Assembly: GCF_020921035.1 (NCBI RefSeq)
Contig: NC_063158.1
Span: 14,862,001 to 14,926,000 of the forward strand
Direction of reading: 5' to 3'
Origin: Rhodamnia argentea
Lineage: Eukaryota > Streptophyta > Magnoliopsida > Myrtales > Myrtaceae
Length of the DNA stretch: 64,000 nt
Part shown: piece by piece, positions 45,410 through 57,195 of the stretch
Layout of the letters: each line of letters opens with the position of its first letter
Position numbering within the stretch: the stretch's first letter is position 1
Notes under the pieces: model-generated
What the model saw: the letters and a program-made list of their open reading frames with translations, nothing else
Databases searched by the model: none
What the model was told of the DNA's origin: nothing
Made by a program: the position numbers and the translations under genes

Positions 45410-48270
45410 TAGACATGGGCGGTTCCTCGGAACCGGCCCTTGCAGGGGCCGGTTCCGGTTCCGGCCCTTGCGGGGGCCGGTTCCGGTTCCGGTTGGGAAC
45501 CGCCGGTTTCGGGCTGATTCCCATTCCGGTTCGGAACCGGCGGTTCCGGGCCGATTCCGGTTCCGTTTTTTAATTTTAATTTTTGAAATAATAAATAATA
45601 AAATAAACATAATAAATTATAAATTATAATCAAATTGTACATTGTAATAAAATGTGGGGAAAAAAAGAGAGAGGATGAATGTGCTTGAACTTAATGAATT
45701 ATCATTAAACGCTTGTATATCTTCTTTGGGATAGAAGAATCAAAGCTCATGTAATTCTTTTACCTTTGATTACCCCAACTTACCTTATCGTCAATCGTTG
45801 TTACATGTTGTAGTACCCGTGGCGGTGGTATCTCCACAATCCTCACTAAAACATTCGTATTCTCGATTCAGCTCTTGGTGTCGAAATCTAGCCTTCTTCC
45901 AATCGTCGACACAAGCTTGAGCTTCAATGGACTCCAAACTTAATCTTGAATAGCGAGAGTCCAAAACTAATCCTCCGGCGCTAAATGTTTGTTCAACCGC
46001 AACTGTTGAAAAATGAGTTGCTAATATCTGGCGAGCGATGAAAGTGAGAACTGGGTAATCGATTGAGTTTCTCTTCCACCACTCGAGGATTTGGAAATCT
46101 GTACTATGTTCCGCATCACAAAACTCAAATTCGGTGGTTAAATATTTTTCTAATTCAGAAATACTACATGTTGCCCCTTTTTATTTTTTATTTTTTGTCT
46201 ACTCTTAAGCATATTGTACCATCTACAAAGTAAACTACCAGCTTCGCTTCGTGAGGCGATAGATTGTAAAGATCCACAATTACTTAAACCATATCTACTA
46301 CAAAATTCTTCATATAATATTACTATAAATTCTTTGACATCTTCTTGTATATTTGAAATATCTATTGAATCTTCCAAATGTAAACAATCATGATAATACA
46401 CATTCGGATAATCTAGTAAACTGTCTAATTTAATACGTGGATAAAAAAAAATACTAACTAAATATATAAGAGGAATTTTGAAATAATAATGCAACCATTT
46501 TTCTCGCATTACTAAAATAGTCCGATATAATTCAGTATCTTTTTCATATTCACTAAAAACACTATCAAAATTAACACATTCTATTAAAAATAAATGCATA
46601 GTAGGATAATAAATACCAGATAAAGTATTAGTAGCATCATTAAAAATTTTCAAAAAATCTAAATTTTTTTTTGCAAACGTCCCAATGTTGCGAAAGTAAA
46701 GTAATTTCGGGAATATTTTGTGAAATAAACATACATAATAAATCTTTGTAATCAAAAGTTTGATGAAGCAACTCGTAGGTAGAATTCTAACGAATCGGAA
46801 TATCTTTTGGAAACCTTTTTGCCCTTCTCCCATGTTGTCTACAAAATTTTCTCCATACTTTCATAAAATGGGCACGACTCCATAAAAATTTAATTGCACC
46901 CTTTATTGGGGCGAGAGAAGTGTCAAGAGTTCGTAAACCATCTCGTACACATAAATTTAAAACATGGCAATCACATCTAATGTGAAAAAATACTCCGCCA
47001 AAAAAGAGTTTACAAATATTTTCTAATTCGGGAATGGAAGCGGTATTTGCGGTGGCATTATCAAAACTAATTGAAAATACTTTATTTATCAAATTATATT
47101 CTTCTAAAACTTGCCTAATTATTCTATAAATATTATGAGCTGAATGTTTTTAATCAAAAACTCGAAATGCAATAAGTTTTTTTTGAATGGTCCAGTCGTC
47201 ATTTATCCAATGACACGTGACACCTATATAAGAATGAATTTGCCAAGGATTATTCCAAATATCGCTACCTAAATGCATACTTCCATTGAATTCCGCAAAA
47301 AAATTTGCTAAAGATGCTAAAATTCGCGTTTAAGAGTACTTTTTAGAATAGTTGGTGCTTGCGAAACCAACGTAGTATTTATCAAATATTTCAAATTAAA
47401 ATTTTCACCAGTAGTAAACGGAGCATGATCAAGGGCAACATATTTAGTTAATGTTTGTTTATAAAGTGCATCGGTGTAACGGAATAAAGGATGAGGATTA
47501 GAATTGGAGTACCCGAAAATTTGTTGTTGCGTAGTGTCGATCCCCGCTTGCGTTGGATTTTTTTTTTTCAAATGCCCCCGGAATGTTCCGTAGCCGTCTC
47601 CTTTCGTAAATTTGTATTTTTGCGAACAATATTTACAATTTATATTATATTTACCTTCGCTTTCATCACGTACCTTATCGAAGTGCGGCTACAAGTCGGA
47701 TGTACTCTCTCGGCCCTTACGTTCCGGCTCATTTGCCGTCGACGTTTCTTCGACACTAGTAGGAGGATGAAGACTTTCTTGTGTTGGGACGTGCTCGACG
47801 TTGGGAATGAAAACAACGTTGATATTATCGTGGTTGTCTTCCCAACACACATATTCACGAGGATCATATTCGGGAATAGGATACTCGGAATCTTCCATCG
47901 CCATCTTGACCTTTCCAGTATTTCTACTTCCACTTTCCATTTTTGAGAGAATTGAGACGAGATTGAGAGAATTTCGAAGAATTGAGAGAATTTGAGAGAA
48001 TTGTTGAGAGGATTTGTGAGAAAAATGAAAGAGGGAGAATAGGTATTTATAGAAGAGAACTAAAATAAAACCAAATTTTTTTAAAAAAAAGTTTGCAACG
48101 GCTCTTTAGGAGACGGGGGGACACGCGGGGAAGAGCCCTTTCCCCACCGGGCCCACCCCACTTATTTTTTTTTTAAATTAACGGATTAGAACCGACGGTT
48201 CCGGACCAGGTCCGACAATTATAGAACCGGGGGTCCGGTCAACGGCCCGATTCCATTTTGGCCATGTCTA
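45410..48270 (-). mobile_element. hAT transposon, 2.86 kb, with decayed transposase
   Basis: The inverted ends are TAGACATGG (45410) and CCATGTCTA (to 48270). The flanking 8-mers CTAGGAAC and CCTGGAAC agree at 6 of 8 positions, fitting hAT. GGAACCG/CGGTTCC motifs crowd both subterminal zones, the kind of repeat transposases bind. On the minus strand the transposase starts at about 47940 behind a TATAAATA motif (48040-48047). In order it shows an acidic N-terminus, a BED zinc finger (about 47690-47560), a core with DNATANT-like residues and a CHxxNL-type motif (near 46960), and the hAT dimerisation region (about 46140-45860, EWWKRNS..YP..IARQILA). The frame has stops near 47692 and 47150, and shifts near 47325 and 46800. 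It is not able to move itself. Confidence 0.88.
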
Positions 48271-48469
48271 CCTGGAACCCAAACCCACTAGTGGGAAAAC
48301 AAAAAGCTGAATCCTTCTCAGTGGCCGTGTCCGGCTACTGTTGTTGCCTGCCTTGCTTCATTGAGACGTTCTCTTCGTGCTTTACAGTTACAGCATACCA
48401 TCGATGAGGGAGGGGTGAGAAGACTCTTCAGCCTTTCGGTCGAAGTTGATTTAATCTGGTTCTAGGAAA

Positions 48470-51046
48470 ATGCTTGCAATGCTCGATGCCAAATTCTTCC
48501 CCGTACTTGGTGCTGCGACGACACCTCCTGATGTGATGATTTCAATCCCTACCCCTCCGGGAAAAGCGAACTCGGTCGAAAAGCCGAGAGAATGCAGGAT
48601 TCCTAGAAATCCCACGACGAGGAAGAGCTTTGGCTGGACTCGCGAGCAGAAACACGACGGCGAAAGTTCGGTTCTTGGTGAAATCGAAACAGAGAAGCGG
48701 AGTTTGACAAAAAATGCGAACTGGGAACGGAGGAGGAATGGTGGGAGTGACGATGGAATTGTAAATGGAAGTGACGTGGGGGTCGAAGGTAGGCCGGGAA
48801 TTGGGAGTTTTATGGTAAGGAATGTGCAGACCAAGTGTTCGACGAAATGGGTGGCTTACGGTGGATGCATACCCGCGATTCTGCGAGCTTTAGATGCTAT
48901 CGAGGACTTGGATGAGGCTTTCAAGCCATGGGAAGAACGGCTCGGCAATAAAGAGAGAAGCATAATCTTGAAGGAGCAAACTCGATGGGAGAGAGCTATG
49001 GAGATATTTGGATGGTTCAAGAAAAAGGGTTGTTTTGAATTGAACGTGATTCATTATAACATCATCCTCAGGATTCTGGGGAAGGCACGTCAGTGGCGGC
49101 ATTTGGAGAGTTTGTGGGATGAGATGAATGAGAAAGGGATCGTCGCTATAAACTCGACATATGGTACACTTATTGATGTTTACAGCAAAGGTGGGCGGAG
49201 AGAAGTGGCACTCGTTTGGCTAGGAAGAATGAGCAAGCAAGGGATTGAACCTGACGAGGTGACAATGGGGATTGTCGTCCAAATGTACAAGAAGGGTGGA
49301 GAGTTTCACAAGGCTGAGGACTTCTTCAGGAGATGGTCTTTAGGTAAATCTCTACAGCTGAGAGTGGATACAAGGAGAGAAAGTAAAGTTCCATTGTCTT
49401 CTCGAGAGAATGTTTGTTTAAGCTCACACACATATAACACGTTGATTGATACTTATGGTAAAGCTGGGCAACTTCAAGAAGCATCTGCAACATTCTTTCA
49501 GATGCTTAAAGAAGGGTTAACACCTACTACAGTTACTTTTAACACAATGATCCACATTAATGGTAACAATGGACAGTTAAAAGAAGTAGATACACTGATG
49601 GGGAAGATGGAGGAACTCGGTTGTGCGCCGGATACAAGAACTTATAATATACTGATTTCCATCTACATTAAACACGACAATGTTAGAGTGGCTGGAGCTT
49701 ACTTTAGGAAGATGAAACACGCCTGCCTTAAGCCAGACCTGGTGAGTTACCGCACTCTTCTGTATGCATATTCCATAAGGCGAATGGTTCATGAAGCTGA
49801 AGAACTTGTATGTGAAATAGATGAAAGGGATCTGGTGATTGATGAATACACACAATCAGCACTTCTTAGAATGTACATAGAAGCTGGGATGCTTGAAAAA
49901 TCATGGTTATGGTTCAGGCGATTCCATCTTGAAGGAAATATGAGTTCTGAGTGTTATTCAGCCAATATTGATGCATATGGGGAGCGTGGTTATATTTCTG
50001 AAGCTGAGAGAGTTTTCCTATGCTGCCAAGAACAGAGGCAGCAGACAGTTCTTCAGTACAATGTGATGATTAAAGCTTATGGCATAGCAAATAATTATGA
50101 TAAAGCATGTCAGATTTTTGATAGCATGGAAGGCCAAGGGATATCTCCTGACAAATGTAGCTACAGTTCCATTATACAAATCTTAGCTGGTGCTGATTTT
50201 CCATACAGAGCATTACCCTATTTGAGGAAGATGCAGGAGATGGGTTTAGTAAAAGATTGCATCCCCTATTGTGCTTTGATCTCGAGTTTTGTGAAGGTGG
50301 GGCAGTTAGAAATGGCAGAGGGACTTTACAGGGAGATGATTCAGTGTAATGTACTGCCTGATGCTGTTGTGTATGGTGTGCTCATAAATGCTTGTGCTGA
50401 TGCCGGAAGTGTTCAGAAAGCTCGTGGTTATGTCAACGCTATGAAAGAAGCAGGCTTGACAGGAAATAATGTAATATACAACTCCCTGATCAAACTCTAT
50501 ACCAAAGTTGGTTTGTTGAGAGAAGCGGAAGAAACATACAGAATGGTCCAGGTGTCAGATGTAGGTCCTGATGTTTTTTCGTCGAATTGTATGATTCATC
50601 TATACAGTGAGAGATCTATGCTTGAACAAGCCGAACAGATCTTTGACAGAATGAAGCACAAGGGGGATGCCAATGAGTTCACATACGCTATGATGTTATG
50701 CATGTACAAGAGAATAGGAAGATTAGATAAGGCCCTACAAATTGCAAATGAGATGAGAGAATTAGGACTCCTAACAGATCAGTTAAGTTATAATAATGTT
50801 CTTGGACTGTACATGCTAGATGGAGGGGTTAAGGACATGCTTGGAACCTTCAGGGAAATGATAGAAGCTGCAATTCAGCCTGATGATTCTACATATAAAT
50901 CACTTGGACACATTCTAATGAAATATGGAGTTTCAAAACACGCTGTTGGCAAACTGGAAGTGTTGGCAAAGAAGGATGCCCAAAGTGGGGTACGAGCATG
51001 GATGTCAGCTTTGTCAGCTGTGTTAGACAGCAACTACGACAACTGA
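48470..51046 (+). CDS. Pentatricopeptide repeat protein (At1g73710-like), intronless
   Basis: An open frame of 858 residues without introns, as is usual for plant PPR genes. The region from about residue 125 (YGGCIPAILRALDAIEDLDEA) through ERSIILKEQTRWERAMEIF, NVIHYNIILRILGKA and INSTYGTLIDVYSKGG closely follows Arabidopsis At1g73710 as I remember it. About fifteen or more P-type 35-residue repeats run to the C-terminus, for example YNTLIDTYGKAG, PDTRTYNILISIY, YSANIDAYGERGY, VVYGVLINACADAG and VIYNSLIKLYTKVG. P-class PPR proteins bind organelle transcripts and affect their processing or translation; the target of this one is not known. The N-terminal 120 residues are poorly conserved and may include a transit peptide. 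No breaks are seen. Transcription may begin in a distant leader exon near 43.8-44.1 kb (inferred). Confidence 0.93.
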   Translation: MLAMLDAKFFPVLGAATTPPDVMISIPTPPGKANSVEKPRECRIPRNPTTRKSFGWTREQKHDGESSVLGEIETEKRSLTKNANWERRRNGGSDDGIVNGSDVGVEGRPGIGSFMVRNVQTKCSTKWVAYGGCIPAILRALDAIEDLDEAFKPWEERLGNKERSIILKEQTRWERAMEIFGWFKKKGCFELNVIHYNIILRILGKARQWRHLESLWDEMNEKGIVAINSTYGTLIDVYSKGGRREVALVWLGRMSKQGIEPDEVTMGIVVQMYKKGGEFHKAEDFFRRWSLGKSLQLRVDTRRESKVPLSSRENVCLSSHTYNTLIDTYGKAGQLQEASATFFQMLKEGLTPTTVTFNTMIHINGNNGQLKEVDTLMGKMEELGCAPDTRTYNILISIYIKHDNVRVAGAYFRKMKHACLKPDLVSYRTLLYAYSIRRMVHEAEELVCEIDERDLVIDEYTQSALLRMYIEAGMLEKSWLWFRRFHLEGNMSSECYSANIDAYGERGYISEAERVFLCCQEQRQQTVLQYNVMIKAYGIANNYDKACQIFDSMEGQGISPDKCSYSSIIQILAGADFPYRALPYLRKMQEMGLVKDCIPYCALISSFVKVGQLEMAEGLYREMIQCNVLPDAVVYGVLINACADAGSVQKARGYVNAMKEAGLTGNNVIYNSLIKLYTKVGLLREAEETYRMVQVSDVGPDVFSSNCMIHLYSERSMLEQAEQIFDRMKHKGDANEFTYAMMLCMYKRIGRLDKALQIANEMRELGLLTDQLSYNNVLGLYMLDGGVKDMLGTFREMIEAAIQPDDSTYKSLGHILMKYGVSKHAVGKLEVLAKKDAQSGVRAWMSALSAVLDSNYDN

Positions 51047-54000
51047 TGTGCAGAAGTCTTTGTAAATCTTAGTAACCAAGGTTGTGCATAGGTCTCACTT
51101 CTATTATGATTTTACCCATGCGATGTCACAGCTATGGGTTTGACTTTGAGCAAAATCAATGTGCAAATTTGGAGATGACTGGTTGCAGAGGCTGACGTGA
51201 TTTAATGTTTCACATAAGACAACCGATCTACAGATCCCAACCTCATAATGGAAAAGCCGATCTCTAGTATGAAGCCAGAACAAGATGTTGAGATCCTTAT
51301 GCAGCATGGTGAGTATCATAGACAATAGAAATGTGCCATCGAAATGCCAGATAGCTTTTGCAGTGTAGAATCATCTTAGTAGGTTCTTGCATCCAAAAAC
51401 TGTTAAAAACGCCTCCGTTTTGGTGGATGTTGCCATAGGATTCTTAGTGAAACTGTTGATGGAAACCACACTCATAGCTTTTCCATTCATAAATAGGAAT
51501 CCTGGGTGTTGCAGATGCCGAACCTTTTTTAGTTCCCCAAATCTCAAAAGGCAATGTCTTTTAATATGTTAAGATCTTTGTAGTGGAGTATTTGAAATGC
51601 ATGTCTTCGTTAGAGATTAGTTCTTTGTGAATTGCTGTCCATGAGATAACTTTTGCATCTGTTTCTTTTTATTTCTGCAGTGTTCCAAAATGTCTTTGTT
51701 GAAGAATGTCACTGATTTAAACATATGACTGATCTTCAGAATTTTTAAAGTTTGTGCACATAACTAAAAAGCATTAAGCCAGGAAATTGTACATAACATT
51801 TAACAGCTTTGATGCATTTGAATGTAGAGTCGTATGTAAACCAATCAGGTGTACATTGAAAATTTTAGGATGTTAGCTTTTTGACTAATGGGTCTTGCTT
51901 TAAAAATGCTTTCATTTTTTATATCCGTTTTTTTCTGATTAGAACCCTACCTGGTGATTGATGCAGAGGATATAGAACTTGGAGAACTTTTTTTTTGGGT
52001 CTTCATGCCTTCAAGAACGTCTTGCTGAAAAGCATGGGACATTGTGCTATATTAGTTCTTCATTCTGTGTTCAATAGGCTTAAAGCACACTGTAAAACTT
52101 GATATGGGTCTTACTTGTTTGCTAAATGAATTATGTGACGTTACTTTGTTAATCATGTCGTCTGCTGCCTCCTAATATTCAACAGATAGATTGATGTGCT
52201 GTTCCTGTAGCCTTTTTGTGTGTGGCTCTTTTTATGCATACTAAATGTACAGTCTCGGTTGTTTCCTGCTTCAGATAGGCATGCTGTTGTAACTTGAACT
52301 GATACTGATTCTTCTTGTTTGCACTTTTTTTTTCCAATCCATGGGGCTGATACTGCTTAGCACTTTGATTATTACCAGCTATGAGTCCTATTGGGAAAAT
52401 ATCTTTGAACTGTTGAAAATGGCGACTATTGTGTAGTGAGATAGTACGTTGATTGCACCTTAATGATTTTACATTGAATTGATGCCACTGGGATTTCAAG
52501 GTGAGTTTTTTAATATTGAAGAAGAGACAAGCATTGTTGTTCCGCACTATTATCTTCAAGGAGGATCTCTTAGCTCAGGACTAAATGTATAACATACATG
52601 TTAGCCACTGTGCTTGAGGCTTTGCTTATTAGAAAATTGAGGGAGAAAAAGCGATATATACTCTTTTAAAAGGTGAATAACAGGACCATGTAGGAAAAAA
52701 TGCCTTTGCATCCTTTAGTGTGGAGGATTCTAGTCCAGCTGAGCTGAACACTTGAAATGTTGATGGGTTCCAGGCTTGCTTTGCTGCTAGAAATTTTGTA
52801 AATAAGGACATTGTCTTGAAATTAAGTTGCATCTACTTTCTGATCTTATAACTAATGCTGTGCTCTTGCCTCAGGAGGTGTGATTCTTTTGGTTAGGTTG
52901 TTATTTTGGTTCTCAATCACTTTGACCCTGATTAATATCATTGATCTTCTTAATTAACCATGAACTTCATTGATTTATCCTTTCAAATTTTTTGTTGATA
53001 GGTCATTCTTGATCTTGATATTAAATTTTGAAATTTTGACAGGGAAAGATCTTTGCAAGTGCATCCACCTGAAAGAGAAAGGTGTAAACAGTAGCCTGAG
53101 GAATTTATCTCGAGTAAAATTCACTGAAAGGTTTTTGGGCTGTAAGTAGTGGTTGTATCTTCTCCATGGTTCGATTTTTCTCTGTGAAATTACTATATAA
53201 GTTCAATAAGTTGTATATCTGCATGAATTTCCTTTCTCTGTGTAATGTTTCACATCTGGGCAGAAAACTCTCCCTTCTGCCACTCCTGCATTGACCTAGG
53301 AACCCTGATTAACCAGCAGTACAGAAAAATGTGGTTGAGTTTCCCGAGAACTACTTGTGGGTGGTGAATGGTGATATTGGCTTGTTTCATTGGAAAAATC
53401 AACCCATTCCCGCATACAACATAATTTGAATTTATATCAGGCACTTATAAGTTTTTGGGTCCTCCATGACAGTGTATTGGACATATAGGATACAATAAGA
53501 ACTCATGGTAGCGTCATTTTATGTGGGAGGCACTCCGGCGGTGCCGTCACTGCCATATTGATGGCATTTTACTCACAGTCCAAAAGATAACAGTAGTTGT
53601 CTCAGTTTAACTGGAAGAATTGGTGTTGTGCTGTAAATATACTGTTGTCCTACTCGACTGCAATCTGTTTGATCAATTGTGGCCCTGTGCAGCTCCCATA
53701 GCATGGTTTGCTTGAGGTGCTATCAAATGTTTCCCTGTTAGATAAGTTAAACTTTTATTTCGGACTATTGAATGTAGGTGGACCAAATCTTGCTGTAAAG
53801 TGGAGCATAATCGAAAACGCATGAGACAATGTTCTTTTGATGCTAGGCGCTCCTTGAGACTATCTTCGGCAACAGTTTCCTGAGATCTGCACCTTTCAAG
53901 CTCAAGTTTACCTGGGGATACCCAGGAGTCCTAATTCCAGTGATCTCTTTATGAAACAAAGTGGAAGAACCCATCAGCAAACCAAGGTAAAGATATCACA

Positions 54001-54750
54001 CTCATACGATTCTTTAGATTTGCAAGTGATGCCCGACTAGCGAATTTTGGACCTGTCTTCTGACTCTATCCAATGTCGGAAGTCCATCGAAAAATCAACA
54101 ACCAAGAGATGACACAAATTTTGGGCATATTTGAAGGAAAAAGAAATCAAATAAAACAACTGACAGTATGCTTATAGCCTCTGTTTTTCGAACTACACTG
54201 GTTTAGGGTTTAGGAGGCAAAGCGGGAGAATTTTATTGCTCACTCTTAGAAGCGGTGGATATAACTCCGTTCCACAAGGGAATTTGAGGCAGACCTCACG
54301 TAAGAACTAATTGATAATCACATCCGCTCCAGCTTTAAGAGTTGAGATGCGAAGCAAAATCTTAAACCACTCTTTTCGAAAAAAAAAAAAATCCCCAAGA
54401 ATTGATTATGTATACTTCCGCTGTCACTTCTAAATTCTCAAATCCAAAAGCTTAAACATTTGAGTTCGCAATTCTAACATGGTATCGGTGCGACAGATGA
54501 AATGAAAACAGACACTGATGTGGCTCACGTTGCTTCAACAATTGTGGAGAAAGATTCAATGGGCGATTCCTCGTACAACAAGAGCTTTTACTCAATTTGT
54601 CAAATTTCATGTGTCGCTCTTAATTCGACTTGCACATAAAAGCTAAGTCAAAATATTTCACATCGTTTTTCTATGGAATATGTGTTCTTTGATACTGTGT
54701 TAGATTATCCCAACTCTTAATTTTTTTGGGTTGAATTTTCTAACAAACAC
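51047..54750. other. Long gene-free region after the PPR gene
   Basis: About 3.7 kb of AT-rich DNA with many short stretches that look like leader or UTR introns but no coding exon I can support. Part may be spliced 3'UTR of the PPR gene. No transposon ends were recognised. Confidence 0.4.
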
Positions 54751-54752
54751 CC

Positions 54753-54760
54753 TATAAAGA
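54753..54760 (+). promoter_or_regulatory. TATA box of the RPS15-like locus
   Basis: TATAAAGA lies about 180 bp upstream of the ATG of the RPS15-like locus, so the copied gene seems to have brought a core promoter with it. Confidence 0.45.
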
Positions 54761-54931
54761 GACCAGCCCCTGCGTAGAAGCATTCTGACACATTAAGTTA
54801 GGGAGGGAGAAGGAAATGCGAGACTTATCTGTCCCAAATTGCAAATTCTAGGAAAAGATCAATACTCCCCCCACCGACCCTGAGCTTCTCCAGCAAGATA
54901 GAGCTTTCTGATTCCAGCGAATGGAGAAACA

Positions 54932-56610
54932 ATGGTGATTTCTTCTTCTCCTTCTCCTTTGCCGTGGAAATTTCGGTGAGATTCACTAACAATGGCGCGT
55001 ACGATCTGGTGATGTAGGCGGACGTGGAGACGGAGGCAGCAGTAGCGGGTCAGCCGAAGAAGAGGACGTTCAAGAAGTTCTGCTTCAGGGGCGTCTATCT
55101 CGACATGTCCATTGATGAGCTCGTCAAGCTCTTCCATGCCCGAGCTAGCAGAAGATACCTGCATTACACATTTTCCGATATCTGTTGGTTATGCTGTCGT
55201 GTGAGTTAGGTTCCAGAGAGGTCTCAGGAGGAAGCACATGGCTGATGGCTCTCATTAAGAAGCTGCGCAAGGTGGTAATGCTGGCTTTCATTGATTATTC
55301 TCGTTCTGATGAGTTCGCATGTAATTCCAGATTGAAGTCGCATGCCCTTTTCAATTGCCTTTCTGTAAGCGGTGAGGTCTATTATTACAAGCACACAAAC
55401 TGGGTGCTTCTCTGTGAATGTGAGGGGGTTTTCCTTGTTGAATCTGAAATTGGGCATCTTTCTTGCGATTGTTGCTTCAGAAATTCAATGGCTTGTATGG
55501 GGGTTTAGTACCTCCAGTGGAATCATCATCGGTCATGAGTTGCTACTCTTGATTCAATTGAAGTCTGTGTAATTAGTTATAAGTGATCCCGGGTGTTGGT
55601 TGATGACTGAAAAGGTTTTTTCACTTATCTATTGGCCTCTTCTGATTTGGTGGTGGGGCCTTTGAGCTAGGGTGCATAGATCAATAGCTGTTAAATCGGC
55701 AGCGGCCAGACAACCGTCGAGATGGATCCACAGGTGAATGGCTTAAAGTGCTGCTTGCCTACTGAACCCGTCTTACATGTTGCTCTCGAAAATACTATCT
55801 TCTCTCAAAGGAGAAGAAAATTTTGGAGAGAACTGGTTTACTGAGCAGCCGGTCGATTGATGATGTACCTTCTTTTTTTAATTGGGTTGATTGTATATTC
55901 AATGAAGATTAGTAAAGGATGATAAGTGGTGGCATTCTCTAAAATAAAAAAGAAAGCTCTTTGACACCAAGCCGACTCTTGATGTTGTAATGCTCGAATG
56001 CTTATGTGATGTCCACGAACTGATAACATGGATCTATGTATGATTTCTAGGCCTAAATATTTTGCTTGCTTGGAATATAAGAGACTGAATCTTAGTGGTT
56101 AGTAACTTGTTCATGTTCTGCTTGTCCTGATCATATTAATCACACCTCCCATGTTGGTTTTTTTTCTTTTCTCTTTTTGTTCATGCTTGTTTTTGGGAAG
56201 ATAAGCTCCTGATTGTAAGATTGTTGGTTATATCACTTATCTTGCATTAGTAAGACAAATATAATCGTTAAATCTTTCATATCATGGATCAGGAAAGGGA
56301 GGCTCCGCCTGGTGAGAAACCTGAACCAGTTCAAACTCACCTGCGCAATGTGACTATTGTTCCACAAATGATTAGAAGCGTCATCAGAGAATATAATGGC
56401 CAAACCTTCAATCCAGTGGAAATAAAGCCTGAAATGATTGGCCATTGCCTGGCCGAATTCTCCATCTCTTACAAGCCTGTTAAGCATGGTAGACCAGGTA
56501 TCGGCGCCATCCATTCATCGAGGTTCATTCCTCTGAAGCGAGTCCACGGGGGCAAATTCAAAGGTCATCCTATGTCTCTTTGTTTTTACCAGAACAGTCA
56601 TGAATCCTGA
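54932..56610 (+). pseudogene. RPS15: Ribosomal protein uS19 (RPS15) pseudogene with introns
   Basis: The locus keeps the gene's layout: ATG (54932-54934) directly followed by an intron to 55017, then exon 2 from 55018 ([25 protein letters not shown] in part), and a last exon from 56293 ([44 protein letters not shown]). Compared with plant RPS15 it lacks the four residues after GVxLD. A 55-bp block (55155-55209) starting AT and ending AG interrupts the reading between the RR and FQRGL codons. A 7-bp duplication of ATGGCTG near 55238-55251 shifts frame, and several conserved residues have changed. The normal stop after FIPLK reads CGA (56539-56541), extending the frame by about 24 residues to 56610. 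Retained introns indicate DNA-level duplication, not retroposition. Confidence 0.88.
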
Positions 56611-57195
56611 AAGTCAATTGCTCTGTTTTTTTGCCTAACATTGTATGAGTTTGGAGACAATCTGAAGCGGAAACCTTCACGTTGTTCAAATATAAGGTTT
56701 GATGCTAGTTGGTTATAGAGGATACATTGCATTATTCATTTCCTGTTGATATGGCCACATGATTATAATATGGTGCAGAACTTTTCTAGTTGTCTTAATC
56801 TACATCTGCTAAAGGTACATTTAAACTCTCCGGTAAATAGATTTTCACACTCCCGTCGTGTCTGCAATAGCTATGAATGGAGAAACATCCATTTGTCTGA
56901 TCTCTCTATATCCTTGTGCACTCTCAGGCATTGAAAATCTGATTCTCTTCGGTTTGCATTGTTTAAGTTCAGAATGCCAATCCTGTATGCTAAAAGAATT
57001 GCTCTCAAAGAATTGCGATGAATTGCGGAATCTGTGCAAAGTTGAAAAAGAAGGTTATCCAAAATTTTGCAAATGTCAAGTCTGTTGAATCTCTTGAGTA
57101 AGAAAGGACTAAGGTGAAAAAGTGAATCCCAGAATAAAGAACTAGTGTCAAAAGTGAATCACGGAAAAAAGGATTCGCTGACCCGGGATCACTAA
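56611..57195. other. Spacer between RPS15 pseudogene and GLP-5
   Basis: Intergenic DNA. Nothing beyond short unassigned frames is seen. Confidence 0.4.
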
